From Caldilineaceae bacterium (GTDB taxonomy: Bacteria; Chloroflexota; Anaerolineae; Caldilineales; Caldilineaceae), in assembly GCA_020634755.1 (NCBI GenBank), contig JACKBC010000010.1:97801-161800 (forward strand): a stretch of DNA of 64,000 bases. The letters run 5' to 3'. The translations under genes were made by a program, and so were the position numbers. Of this stretch, positions 40,278 to 48,168 are shown one piece after another. Under the pieces are notes generated by a model. The model made no database searches and was not told the origin of the DNA. It saw nothing but the letters and a program-made list of their open reading frames with translations. Position 1 is the stretch's first letter; every line of letters begins with the position of its first letter.

Positions 40278-41975
40278 TCAGGGTTGATAAAGCAGCAAAA
40301 TTCGCCCATCCGCGTCTTCAAAGCGGATTGTCAGCGCGACATCCTTCGACTTTAAATCGATGGCATGGGGAAGCACAAATTTATCTACAAAGGGGGTGTC
40401 TGGCGATGCCTGGACCGGCGCGCTGCTTACATCTTCATTGGCCAGCTCGACCACCAGTGTGCCGTCCATGGGGCGGGTTGGATAGAAGCCAATGTCGAGC
40501 GTATCAGTTGCTTTATTGGCTTTATTTGTCGTGGATGCGGCTGTAGACGATGCGCGCGGGCTGGCGTTTACGGACAAGGCAGCGGCCTCATTGGCATAGC
40601 TGAGATCGCCAATGCCCGCCACGGGATACCAGACTTCGCGCCAGCTCACCAGCGCCCCCTGTGGAAGCGTGTAGTGTTCAAAAAAGCTGGGCGCCAAACC
40701 GCCGTGCAGCTCCACATAGCTCGAATCATCATCGGTATAGTTGCTGGGCGGAATCGCATCGCTCCAGCCGGGGCTGAATACTTTGCTGCCGCGCGCCACA
40801 TCGGCCGGATAAAAACGCACGGCGCCGGCATCGGCGGCGCCATCATAAACGCCCACAAAGGGCCCATGCGCTTCCGGGTATTCAAAGAAACCCAAGTATT
40901 GATTCCAGTTGCCCAAATGGCTCAGATCGCGGCCATCATATTGGGGCCAGGTAAATGTTTCACCCGGCTGCGGCAGCGCGGGGTCATTCGTACTGTGGAC
41001 CATCATTTGTGCGCTGGGCACCACAAAATGCAGTTGGGCGCTGGGAGAATTTTTCTTGCCGGGCGCCAACATGGCCGTCTGCCAATAATCAAAGGTGACC
41101 GTTTTATCGCTCAAATTGGAGATGCTGGGCTCGACTTCAAAACTAGCGGCGCCGGCCAACAGCGAAATGGTAATGCTGGCATTGAGCGGACGGCCATCTT
41201 GCGGCGTAAAGAGCGTCACCGAGGCCAGCTCTGGACTGTGCTGCAGCGGCAGCACGCCCCATTCTGTGCCCCACTCGTAGCCATGTTCAATAACCGGAAT
41301 GTTCCACTCCAGCCCACCCAGCCCAAACCAGCCGCGCTGATTGCCGGGTCCCCAACGTGTGGGCTTGACCACCGTGTTTTGATAGAACATGCGGTTGCCG
41401 GTGGGCTTATGCACCACCTGCCAGAGCCGACCCCCCAATTCGGGCAGAATGGTCAGCTCCAGAAATGTATTTTCTAACACAATGGTGCGAAAGCGACGGT
41501 TTTGGGGCTTTGGGGCTTCCAATTCAAAGCGTTCGTAATCAAACGCTTTATAAGGCCAATTTGTATCGGGGTCAACGGCATCGCTTTGATATTGCTCAAA
41601 TGGATAGACCGGCAACGTCACGCTGCTTTCATAATAGCTCACCGTGCCGATGGGGGCGGGGGCGGGCGCCGATTCCTCGTGGCGTTGGGCCAACGTAGTG
41701 GCCTGGGCAACAGCTTCACTACCCGCAACGGCCCCGAGCTGAGCCGGTGCGTCCGCTCCGTTTTGATGATTCCCTTGAGCGCCGCTAGACCCACAACCGG
41801 TCAGCAGCAGCATGCCGCACAGCAAGAAGAGCAGCCCGATGGCGCCACCGCGCGGGGATGAATATGTGCCAAACCGGAATAGCTGATTTTGACGGGCAGC
41901 ACCATTTGCACATATATTGCGGAGGCGGACACGAGCCATACAGATCTCAGTAACAAGTTGCATCATAGCGGCCAT
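40278..41975 (-). CDS. DUF5107-domain lipoprotein
   Basis: This 565-residue protein carries a lipoprotein signal (LLFLLCGMLLLTGC, Cys61 counting from 41975). The start is uncertain: an ATG at 41939 would place the Cys at position 49, closer to normal. Residues about 110-430 match DUF5107, a carbohydrate-binding-like fold related to aldose-epimerase beta-sandwiches: ILPELGGRLWQVVHKPTGNR, WFGLGGLEWNIPVIEHGYEW, ASVTLFTPQDGRPLNASITI, VTFDYWQTAMLAPGKKNS. The C-terminal part adds another beta-sandwich-like domain (LDIGFYPTRPMDGTLVVELA). It is probably a surface-exposed glycan-binding protein. The TPR-TolB gene is downstream on the same strand. Confidence 0.88.
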   Translation of the reverse strand: MAAMMQLVTEICMARVRLRNICANGAARQNQLFRFGTYSSPRGGAIGLLFLLCGMLLLTGCGSSGAQGNHQNGADAPAQLGAVAGSEAVAQATTLAQRHEESAPAPAPIGTVSYYESSVTLPVYPFEQYQSDAVDPDTNWPYKAFDYERFELEAPKPQNRRFRTIVLENTFLELTILPELGGRLWQVVHKPTGNRMFYQNTVVKPTRWGPGNQRGWFGLGGLEWNIPVIEHGYEWGTEWGVLPLQHSPELASVTLFTPQDGRPLNASITISLLAGAASFEVEPSISNLSDKTVTFDYWQTAMLAPGKKNSPSAQLHFVVPSAQMMVHSTNDPALPQPGETFTWPQYDGRDLSHLGNWNQYLGFFEYPEAHGPFVGVYDGAADAGAVRFYPADVARGSKVFSPGWSDAIPPSNYTDDDSSYVELHGGLAPSFFEHYTLPQGALVSWREVWYPVAGIGDLSYANEAAALSVNASPRASSTAASTTNKANKATDTLDIGFYPTRPMDGTLVVELANEDVSSAPVQASPDTPFVDKFVLPHAIDLKSKDVALTIRFEDADGRILLLYQP

Positions 41976-42060
41976 TATACATCTGAGCGGGATTCCCCTG
42001 AAAATAGTGTTACGGCCAAATGTTTAGGCGCCTACTCGACATATTGGTTGGGGCTTGTAT

Positions 42061-42124
42061 GATGGCTCTGTGCTTCGCAAACCAGCATCATGTCTTGCAT
42101 TAGCTCTGTGCTTAGCACAACCAG
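42061..42124. repeat. Hairpin family E, two linked copies
   Basis: GATGGCTCTGTGCTTCGCAAACC and TTAGCTCTGTGCTTAGCACAACC (both shortened) repeat the family E motif just upstream of the MFS gene. They could affect its leader. Confidence 0.5.
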
Positions 42125-42187
42125 TGAGCTGCCAGGCGCAGCGTTGCCGCCCCAAATCAAATTATGCACAAAGAATAGGAACTGCTT

Positions 42188-43408
42188 TTGTCATCGCTAC
42201 GCAATCTCTACTACGGCTGGTGGATCGCCATTGCGTTGGCCATTACCGAAACCATCTCCTGGGGCGTGGTCTATTATGCGTATTCGGTCATTATTACCTC
42301 GCTGGAAGGTGAATTTGGCTGGTCGCGCGCGCAGGTGACCGGCGCTTTTTCGCTGGCGCTGCTCATTGCGGGCGGCATGGCCGTGCCGGTGGGCTACTGG
42401 CTGGATCACCACGGCGCACGCTGGCTGATGACTGCCGGTTCCATTGCGGCGTCGCTGCTCATGTTTGCCTTTTCGCGCGTGCAAACGTTGACGCAACTCT
42501 ATCTGGTTTGGATTGGGCTGGGCATCACAGCCGCCACTATTTTATACGAGCCGGCCTTTGTGGTGGTGGCCAAATGGTTCGAGCGGCGGCGCAGCACCGC
42601 GCTGATGGTGATTACGCTGGCGGCTGGTTTTGCCAGCACCATCTTTTTACCCCTAACGGCGCGCTTGCTGGCGCTCTATGGCTGGCGCGACGCCATGGCC
42701 TGGCTGGCGCTGCTGCTCGCCGTGACCACCGTCCCGCTGCACGCGCTGGTGCTGCGCCGCTCGCCGGCAGATGTAGGACAGCACGTAGATGGGTTGGCCC
42801 CGGTGGAGCATCTACATGGCGCGCCGGCTGCCCGCAGACCCAGCCTGACGGTGGGCGAAGTGCTGCGCCAGCCGGCCTTTTGGTGGCTGGCCGTGGCGCT
42901 AGCCATTGGCTCCATGGCGGCTATCGGCATCCGCGTCCACATTATCCCCTTTCTGGAAGATCGCGGCTATGGCGCCGAATACGCGGCTTGGATTGGCGGC
43001 TTTATTGGCGCCATGCAGGTCTTTGGCCGCGTTTTATACGCGCCCACCGGCGGTCGCTTTTCTTCTTCCTTTATGGTGGGCATGATCTTTGCCCTACAAG
43101 CCGTGGCTATGGCTATCCTCTATTTCACCCATTCTGCCGCCGGCGTTTGGATCTTTGTGATCCTCTTTGGCGCGGTGTATGGCGCCACCACGCTGGCTCG
43201 CCCGGCGCTGTTGGCCGATCAGTTTGGCTCAGCCCACTATGGGCGCATTAGTAGCGTGCAGTTTGTGTTTCAGACGCTGGCCACGACATCCGCACCTTAT
43301 ATTGTGGCGCTCATCTACACGGCTGCGGGCAACAGCTATCAACCGGCGCTGCTGGTGCTAATTGGTCTGTCGCTGGTGGCCGTGGCCGCGCTGCGCTTTG
43401 GGCGTTAG
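42188..43408 (+). CDS. MFS transporter (TTG start)
   Basis: This 406-residue protein has twelve membrane segments. MFS signatures include WAIALAITETISWGVVYYAY-type first helix (written WWIAIALAITETISWGVVYY), the loop GYWLDHHGARW after helix 2, and in the second half GYGAEYAAWIGGFIGAMQVF and YAPTGGRFSS. Its opening GWWI and SWGVVYYAYSVI are like the oxalate/formate-antiporter and monocarboxylate groups. No ATG starts the frame near the conserved region; TTG at 42188 with AGGA upstream is the likely start. The substrate is uncertain. The gene stands alone, with family E hairpins in front. Confidence 0.9.
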   Translation: MSSLRNLYYGWWIAIALAITETISWGVVYYAYSVIITSLEGEFGWSRAQVTGAFSLALLIAGGMAVPVGYWLDHHGARWLMTAGSIAASLLMFAFSRVQTLTQLYLVWIGLGITAATILYEPAFVVVAKWFERRRSTALMVITLAAGFASTIFLPLTARLLALYGWRDAMAWLALLLAVTTVPLHALVLRRSPADVGQHVDGLAPVEHLHGAPAARRPSLTVGEVLRQPAFWWLAVALAIGSMAAIGIRVHIIPFLEDRGYGAEYAAWIGGFIGAMQVFGRVLYAPTGGRFSSSFMVGMIFALQAVAMAILYFTHSAAGVWIFVILFGAVYGATTLARPALLADQFGSAHYGRISSVQFVFQTLATTSAPYIVALIYTAAGNSYQPALLVLIGLSLVAVAALRFGR

Positions 43409-43737
43409 CTATTTGCGTCAATACCCTTGCCTCCTGTAAACAACAATATAAACCGCAGCTGCATGCCAAGCGATGCAGATAATTCCCCGCGTTCATCGGC
43501 ATGTATCCATCGGGCAGCTCCATTTTTGGTGGCCTTCAATCCGTCTCTCCAGGCCGTCTATCCCCACGCACCTTCTGCATAACTTCTTAATATTTTCAGC
43601 AAAACTTCTTGAGATCACAACGCTATAGTTTGCCTCATGGTTTACCCAAAGTGAAATCCGATAGAGAACAGTAGTTTGCCCAGCGCCATCTTCCAGGAAG
43701 ATTCAGACCTATCGTTTTCAACCGGACTTCACTTTCA

Positions 43738-43764
43738 TTGTCTGGCCGCTAAAGTTCGCGGCAC
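43738..43764. repeat. Remnant of repeat family B
   Basis: TTGTCTGGCCGCT is joined directly to AAAGTTCGCGGCAC, the two ends of repeat B without its inner hairpin, so it looks like an internal deletion product. The surrounding gap 43409-43857 holds nothing else that I can assign. Confidence 0.6.
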
Positions 43765-43857
43765 TGAGCCGAGCCGCCCCTGTTGGCGGAAGAATGTCTA
43801 TGTGCAGAATTTCTGTGTATTAGCCGCAAGTGTAATGCATAGACCCATATATACGTT

Positions 43858-45498
43858 ATGATCTATATGATTAAAGAGCAAGCATTGGCCGAAACAGCGC
43901 TTATTCAGCAGGCACAACAAGGCTGTCAGGATGCATATGCAGCGCTGTATCAGAAGCATTTAAGCGCCATCCGCCAATATATACAGCGCCGAGTAAATGA
44001 GCCCACAGATGCTGAAGATTTGACGCAAATTGTCTTTATAAAAGCATGGCAGGCGTTGACGGGCTACAAGCCCGGCGCCTCGCCTTTTCGCGCTTGGCTC
44101 TATCGAATTGCCCGCAATGCCGTTATCGACCACTACCGTACGCAGCGCAATGTATTGACCCTGGGCGACGCAATTGCGGATGCAGATCCCGACAGTTCAT
44201 TGGAAATGTCGGCTTTGGACGCCGAACGCAGGGCGGTTGTGCAGAATGCCATTACGCGCCTTCGGCCATCCTATCAGGATGTGATTGTGCGCCGGTTCTT
44301 GCACGAAATGGATTATGCTGAAACCGCGGCCGAGCTGGATCGCCAAGTGAACGGCGTGCGCGTTATTCAGCATCGCGCTTTGGAAGCATTGCGCAAGCTG
44401 TTGGTGCAAGAACAGGCGCTGTGGATTGGGTTGGTGGCAACCATGCTGATCTTGGCGCTGACGGGTCCCATTGTACAGGCGGCCGAGAATGCCCTGCCCG
44501 GGGATACGGCTTACCCCTTGCGCGTGACGTGGGAGGCGGCGCGTCTTTATTGGGCCGATGATGTGGCTGATATTCGTCTGCACACCGAATTTGCCAATCG
44601 GCGCATTGTTGAATTCAAGACGCTTTCCAGCCGCGGGCGCCAGGGCGATATGGTGACGGCCGCGGCGCTGCTGACCAATCAGATCCGTGAAGCAACGGCC
44701 AAAGCGCTGCTGGCTTCCCGTGCCGAAGAGAATCAAGCGGTGGTCGCACAATTCAAGCAATCTTTGACGCAACAATCTGCGACCATGCGCGCCTTATTGG
44801 ATGCATCCGCCCCCACGGCGCAGACTGTGGTTCAGGAAGCGGTAGATGTGATTGACAAGGCGGAACAACAGCTAAATACCCTGGAGTGCGACTGCGCGCC
44901 GGAACAGAGTTCTATCCCCGCGCTACCAGAGGAAGCAGTGTCTCGACTCAAAGCAAAACCGGCGCCAGCTACAGAACGCGTGGCCCCAACCCAGGAACCC
45001 AATCGCTCGGCGGCTGACCATGAGATTGCGCAGCCGGAACAGCCCGCGGCGACCGGGCTGCCCACGCCAACGGTTGCAGTTTCCGTGAGCCAGAGTGTGG
45101 TAATTACGGGTGGCCATAGCCTGGAAATAGCCGCGGAGCCACCGCCGAACGATCGCGTAGAGGCTGCTGCGCCGGCAGAGCCAGACAGTGCCACAAATGG
45201 CGCCGCGCGAGCCAGTGCTCCTGATAGCGTCGCAGCACCGGCCAACGTTCCCGCTTTGAGTGAACAGCCGCCCGCACAGCGCGCCCATGCGGAACAGCTT
45301 GCTTCCGATGTGCAGAGCCGCCAAACTGACCCTGCCGCCCCTGCATTGGACGACCAACATGTAGAGCTGCCTGGACAATCCGATATGCCAACGGTCAACC
45401 ATATGGAGCAGACCGAGCCCGCGCGCTCTGCTGCCGTTGACTCCACTGACCCTTCCCCATCTCCGCAACGCGAACACAGTGAACCGCCCACAAGATAG
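43858..45498 (+). CDS. ECF sigma factor fused to a transmembrane DUF5667-like domain
   Basis: Residues about 20-95 are sigma-70 region 2 (YAALYQKHLSAIRQYIQRRV, DLTQIVFIKAWQALTGYKPG, FRAWLYRIARNAVIDHYR). Residues about 123-182 are region 4 with its helix-turn-helix (LRPSYQDVIVRRFLHEMDYA, NGVRVIQHRALEALRKLL). A hydrophobic helix at about 187-207 (ALWIGLVATMLILALTGPIV) follows immediately. Residues about 212-345 resemble DUF5667 (ALPGDTAYPLRVTWEAARLY), and the last 200 residues are an Ala/Pro/Glu-rich, probably disordered tail. Usually the sigma factor and DUF5667 protein are separate genes. Here the sigma factor would be held at the membrane, with the tail outside. A second ATG at 43867 is possible. 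Neither start has a strong ribosome site. Confidence 0.88.
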   Translation: MIYMIKEQALAETALIQQAQQGCQDAYAALYQKHLSAIRQYIQRRVNEPTDAEDLTQIVFIKAWQALTGYKPGASPFRAWLYRIARNAVIDHYRTQRNVLTLGDAIADADPDSSLEMSALDAERRAVVQNAITRLRPSYQDVIVRRFLHEMDYAETAAELDRQVNGVRVIQHRALEALRKLLVQEQALWIGLVATMLILALTGPIVQAAENALPGDTAYPLRVTWEAARLYWADDVADIRLHTEFANRRIVEFKTLSSRGRQGDMVTAAALLTNQIREATAKALLASRAEENQAVVAQFKQSLTQQSATMRALLDASAPTAQTVVQEAVDVIDKAEQQLNTLECDCAPEQSSIPALPEEAVSRLKAKPAPATERVAPTQEPNRSAADHEIAQPEQPAATGLPTPTVAVSVSQSVVITGGHSLEIAAEPPPNDRVEAAAPAEPDSATNGAARASAPDSVAAPANVPALSEQPPAQRAHAEQLASDVQSRQTDPAAPALDDQHVELPGQSDMPTVNHMEQTEPARSAAVDSTDPSPSPQREHSEPPTR

Positions 45499-45501
45499 TG
45501 A

Positions 45502-45732
45502 AGAGGTGTGCATAATTCCTTGTTTAAGAAGCTGTCTGAAAAGTCACAATTAGGTCCAAAAATATGCCGGGAAAGGGCCCATTGCGCATGATGTGACCAG
45601 GATTTCGTGGCCCTTTCCCGGCATGTGACACACCTCTACCACCTTTTCAGACAGCTTCTAAAAGGGCCTTTGTTCGTAGGCTTCCGTGCGACGCACGCTA
45701 TACGCCTCCACTCGACTGTTCTGCGTATATGA
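45502..45732. mobile_element. Degraded element K copy, split by element A copy 2
   Basis: The left end GAGGTGTGCATA and the right part GTGCGACGCACGCTAT then ACGCCTC ... CGTAT match element K at 31897-32053. In between, the 131-bp element A (45528-45658) is inserted. The right terminal repeat has decayed. Confidence 0.6.
45528..45658. mobile_element. Small non-autonomous element A, copy 2 (131 bp)
   Basis: It runs from GAAGCTGTCTGAAAAG to CTTTTCAGACAGCTTC (perfect inverted ends), with the inner GGGAAAGGGCC/GGCCCTTTCCC pair. It is flanked by TAA on both sides (45525-45527 and 45659-45661), a 3-bp target duplication. Confidence 0.93.
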
Positions 45733-45847
45733 TTTCGGCAGCATCAGATTAACTGCACCAAATGTGGGGAAAAGTGTAATGAACGTGTGAGTGCATCGTT
45801 ATACCTTGTGTGCGCAGGTTACTGTGCACGCGTAGATGTTTTTAGAA

Positions 45848-46010
45848 CCTATCCGTGAATGCGGTTGTGAATTATCCGTAGATCGCAACGGGAAGAGAGC
45901 GTCGGATTCAACTATCGAGACCGACGCCTAGATCGCCCACACCGTTGTGGTGTATGGATTATGAACTGTTTCTGACAGATTGGTTTGGCACAGAGAATTT
46001 ACGGATAGAC
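45848..46010. repeat. Repeat family G copy 2, split by a block containing family F copy 2
   Basis: The ends CTATCCGTGAAT and ATTTACGGATAG, with GCGGTTGTGAAT and TCTGACAGATTGGTTTGGCA inside, match the intact copy at 24634-24712 in reverse. The inserted block contains 45881-45960, which matches repeat F (GATCGCAA, CGAGACCGACGCCTA, ACACCGTTGTGGTGTA). Confidence 0.7.
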
Positions 46011-46078
46011 ACGTAATGTATGACTTACGTCGCACGAGTGGAATGCCAGAAAACAGCGCCACTTTGCATGTAGCCACT

Positions 46079-46191
46079 CAATGTCATTTAGTTAGCGAAA
46101 AGTGCGTCGCACGGTGTCCGGCAGTTGGACGCGAGCATTCGAGTGGCACACTGTGTGTCGCACTTGAAGCGGCTTTAACTTAATGGCATTG
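46079..46191. mobile_element. Small non-autonomous element H, copy 1 (113 bp)
   Basis: The ends CAATGTCATTTA and TTAATGGCATTG are inverted repeats. The flanks TGTAGCCACT (46069-46078) and GGTAGCCACT (46192-46201) match at 9 of 10 bases as a target duplication. The core contains GTGCGTCGCAC palindromic words. A second copy of the same 113-bp length is at 63515-63627. The gap 45499-46264 holds no gene. Confidence 0.88.
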
Positions 46192-46264
46192 GGTAGCCAC
46201 TTTAAATCTGGCGCTCTGGCTCCGCCAACGAGTGCGTAAGTCCTATTCGTTCCAGGAGATACGT

Positions 46265-47017
46265 ATGCAGAATCAATTGAATAAAATAAGACAGCTGTCA
46301 AAAGGTAGTTGGGGGCTGGCGCTCATTGCCCTGGGCATCGTTTTGGTTGTGGGCATGGCGCCGCAGTTGGTCAATGCCCAAAGCGTAGCCGAATCCACCT
46401 TCAACAGTCCTTTGCCGGGCGGTGAAGGGCCGGGGCATCATGGGGCCGGGCCTGGGGAAAACCCGCACGATCTGCTGGATGGCATCATTGACCGGGATGC
46501 CATGTTGGCCGATGTATTGGGCATTACCGAAGAGGAATTGCAGGCTGCCCGTGAGGATGGCGCTCGCCTGGATGAACTCATTGACCAGCTGGGGCTAGAT
46601 CCGCAGACCGTGCGGCAAGAGCTGGATGCGGCCAAGGCTGACGCCGTGCAGCAAGCGGTTGAAGACGGCCTGCTGACCGAGGAAGAGGCCGCGGCCATTC
46701 TTAATCCGCCCACGCGCGGCCCCCAAGGCGATCCCAACAGCGCGCCTGAAGAAGATACGGAACGACCAAACCGCGGTCCGCGCGACAACCGACCTGCGCC
46801 GCCCAGCGATGCCAGCCCCGCTGATGAATCGGCTGACACGAGCACTGACGCCACTGCAAACTCGGCTAGCAGTGGCAGTGGTGACCAAAACCGGGGCACG
46901 CCGCCGAGCAATGACGCAAATGGGTCAAACAGCCGCGCGGCTGAGAATGGCTCTGCAAATGGCCAGAGCGGCTCCGATGGCAATCGTGCTGCCAATGCGC
47001 GGCGCGGTCAACGGTAA
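46265..47017 (+). CDS. Secreted acidic protein with a disordered Ser/Asn/Asp-rich tail
   Basis: This 250-residue protein has a signal peptide (residues about 1-38, GLALIALGIVLVVGMAPQLV then NAQS). CAGGAGATACGT precedes the start at 46265. Residues about 75-145 form a helical domain with MLADVLGITEEELQAAREDG, LDELIDQLGLDPQTVRQELD and AVEDGLLTEEEAAAIL, a pattern that recurs in secreted Firmicutes and Chloroflexota proteins of unknown function. The last 100 residues are low-complexity and rich in Gly, Ser, Asn, Asp and Pro. It follows the sigma-DUF5667 gene, although several mobile elements separate them, so co-regulation is only a possibility. A strong terminator follows. Confidence 0.85.
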   Translation: MQNQLNKIRQLSKGSWGLALIALGIVLVVGMAPQLVNAQSVAESTFNSPLPGGEGPGHHGAGPGENPHDLLDGIIDRDAMLADVLGITEEELQAAREDGARLDELIDQLGLDPQTVRQELDAAKADAVQQAVEDGLLTEEEAAAILNPPTRGPQGDPNSAPEEDTERPNRGPRDNRPAPPSDASPADESADTSTDATANSASSGSGDQNRGTPPSNDANGSNSRAAENGSANGQSGSDGNRAANARRGQR

Positions 47018-47033
47018 AACCGTTACCCGATGC

Positions 47034-47080
47034 GGCAAAATAAACCCGGAATCTCAGCAAGATTCCGGGTTTATTTTGCC
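47034..47080 (+). terminator. Intrinsic terminator after the secreted acidic protein gene
   Basis: A perfect 21-bp stem (47034-47054 and 47060-47080) with loop CAGCA contains a GC-rich top (ACCCGGAATC/GATTCCGGGT) and ends TTTATTTTGCC on the plus strand. Confidence 0.9.
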
Positions 47081-47203
47081 ACTGCATTGTTACTGCGTCA
47101 CGACTTGCGCAGCATGCGTGGACTGCCAAGGATTAATCGGAAGGGTATCGATGCCAATACATCTTGCCCCCAAAGCGAAGCGCGCCCTGCAAAAGATTTA
47201 TGG

Positions 47204-47253
47204 TTGACAGAGGAGCCATTTAGTTATATCATCGAACCAAATTGGTTGTATGA
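47204..47253 (+). promoter_or_regulatory. Promoter overlapped by a palindromic MarR operator
   Basis: TTGACA (47204-47209) and TATCAT (47227-47232) with a 17-base spacer form a strong promoter. The palindrome ATCAT-CG-AACCAA-A-TTGGTT-GT-ATGAT (47229-47253) covers the -10 box, the start site and the first codon. It is a typical site for autorepression by the MarR protein encoded right behind it. Confidence 0.85.
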
Positions 47254-47717
47254 TCGAACTATTTCTTATGGCAAACCATGATTTCCAAGAAAAGATGATT
47301 GCGCTGGTGCGTGCGTTTGGCTGGCATCGCCCGGCTGAAACGCCCTGTGGTCAGCCCGTGACAATTGCCGAGGCCCACGCGCTGTTGGAAATTGCGCGCG
47401 CCGACGGCATTTCGCAAAATGAGCTGACCGTGAGCCTCAATTTGGCCAAAAGCACGGTGAGTCGACTCATTTCCAAGATAGAGCATCGCGGCTGGGTGGT
47501 GCGTCAACCGCATGAACAGGACCGGCGGGCCTACCGGCTTTTTCTCACTCCAAAGGGAAGCGAAATTGCCCAGCAATTGGCCCAGGCGCGTCAATCAAAA
47601 ATGGATGGGATTCTGGCGCAGATTCCCGTTGGGCAGCGCGATGATGTGCTGAAATCGCTGGATTTATTGGTAAAAGCCATTCAAGCCGGAGAAACTGATG
47701 AAATTCTTGAGCATTAG
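47250..47717 (+). CDS. MarR family transcriptional regulator
   Basis: This 155-residue winged-helix regulator has GQPVTIAEAHALLEIARADG, the recognition helix region SQNELTVSLNLAKSTVSRLI, and the wing IEHRGWVVRQPHEQDRRAYR followed by LFLTPKGSEIAQQL. The start at 47250 is inside the operator palindrome and would leave a leader of about 10 bases; ATG at 47268 is an alternative. It probably represses its own promoter and the overlapping lipoprotein gene until a ligand or metal/oxidant releases it. It overlaps the next gene by 20 bases (47698-47717), so the two are coupled. Confidence 0.92.
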   Translation: MIELFLMANHDFQEKMIALVRAFGWHRPAETPCGQPVTIAEAHALLEIARADGISQNELTVSLNLAKSTVSRLISKIEHRGWVVRQPHEQDRRAYRLFLTPKGSEIAQQLAQARQSKMDGILAQIPVGQRDDVLKSLDLLVKAIQAGETDEILEH

Positions 47718-48168
47718 CTTGGTCGTGGTAGCGGTTGTGCTGGGCGGCTGCGTACATTCAATGCGGCAGGTTGAAGTGGCCACCCAGGGCGCCGAAGTCA
47801 TGCCGTTTGATCTGGAAAAGACAACGCACATCTTTGAAAAGCTGGACAACGGCGGGTTGCAGCAGGTGATTGCGGATGATGCCGATGATGCAGAGCAGAT
47901 TGCGCTGATCCGTCAGCATCTGGCCGAAGAGGCCGAGCGCTTTGCCCAAGGCAACTTCCATGATCCCAGCATGATTCACGGTGAGGCCATGCCGGGGCTG
48001 CATGAACTGGTTATGGGCGCATCCAAGATGCATATTGAATATAGCGAAATTGCCGAGGGCGGCCAAATTCTGTATACAACTGACGACGCAGAGCTGGTCG
48101 ACGCCATTCACGCTTGGTTCGACGCCCAGGTATCGGACCATGGCGCCCACGCTGCTGATCATCGTTAG
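47698..48168 (+). CDS. Small lipoprotein of unknown function
   Basis: This 156-residue protein has a lipoprotein signal (MKFLSISLVVVAVVLGGC, Cys18 in LGGC). The mature part is acidic, with FDLEKTTHIFEKLDNGGLQQ, ADDADDAEQIALIRQHLAEE, ERFAQGNFHDPSMIHGEAMP, MHIEYSEIAEGGQILYTTDD and AIHAWFDAQVSDHGAHAADH, ending in a His-rich tail. Similar short proteins are sometimes labelled aspartate carbamoyltransferase in databases, but no such domain is visible. The His and acidic residues suggest metal binding, an inference. It starts inside the MarR gene (20-base overlap), so it is the likely target of that regulator. Its end overlaps the chromate transporter gene, on the other strand, by 4 bases. Confidence 0.87.
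   Translation: MKFLSISLVVVAVVLGGCVHSMRQVEVATQGAEVMPFDLEKTTHIFEKLDNGGLQQVIADDADDAEQIALIRQHLAEEAERFAQGNFHDPSMIHGEAMPGLHELVMGASKMHIEYSEIAEGGQILYTTDDAELVDAIHAWFDAQVSDHGAHAADHR

Noticed and set aside
40365..41477. A 370-codon frame antisense to the DUF5107 gene
   Set aside because: Shadow frame without domains; the lipoprotein on the other strand is clear.
43676..43861. A 61-codon frame ahead of the sigma-fusion gene
   Set aside because: It crosses the repeat B remnant, has no ribosome site and no sensible composition.
45980..46183. A 67-codon plus-strand frame in the repeat hotspot
   Set aside because: It lies across repeat G and element H and is a chance frame in repeats.
47698..48168. Aspartate carbamoyltransferase label for the small lipoprotein
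   Set aside because: It is far too short, has a lipoprotein signal and none of the carbamoyl-phosphate motifs.
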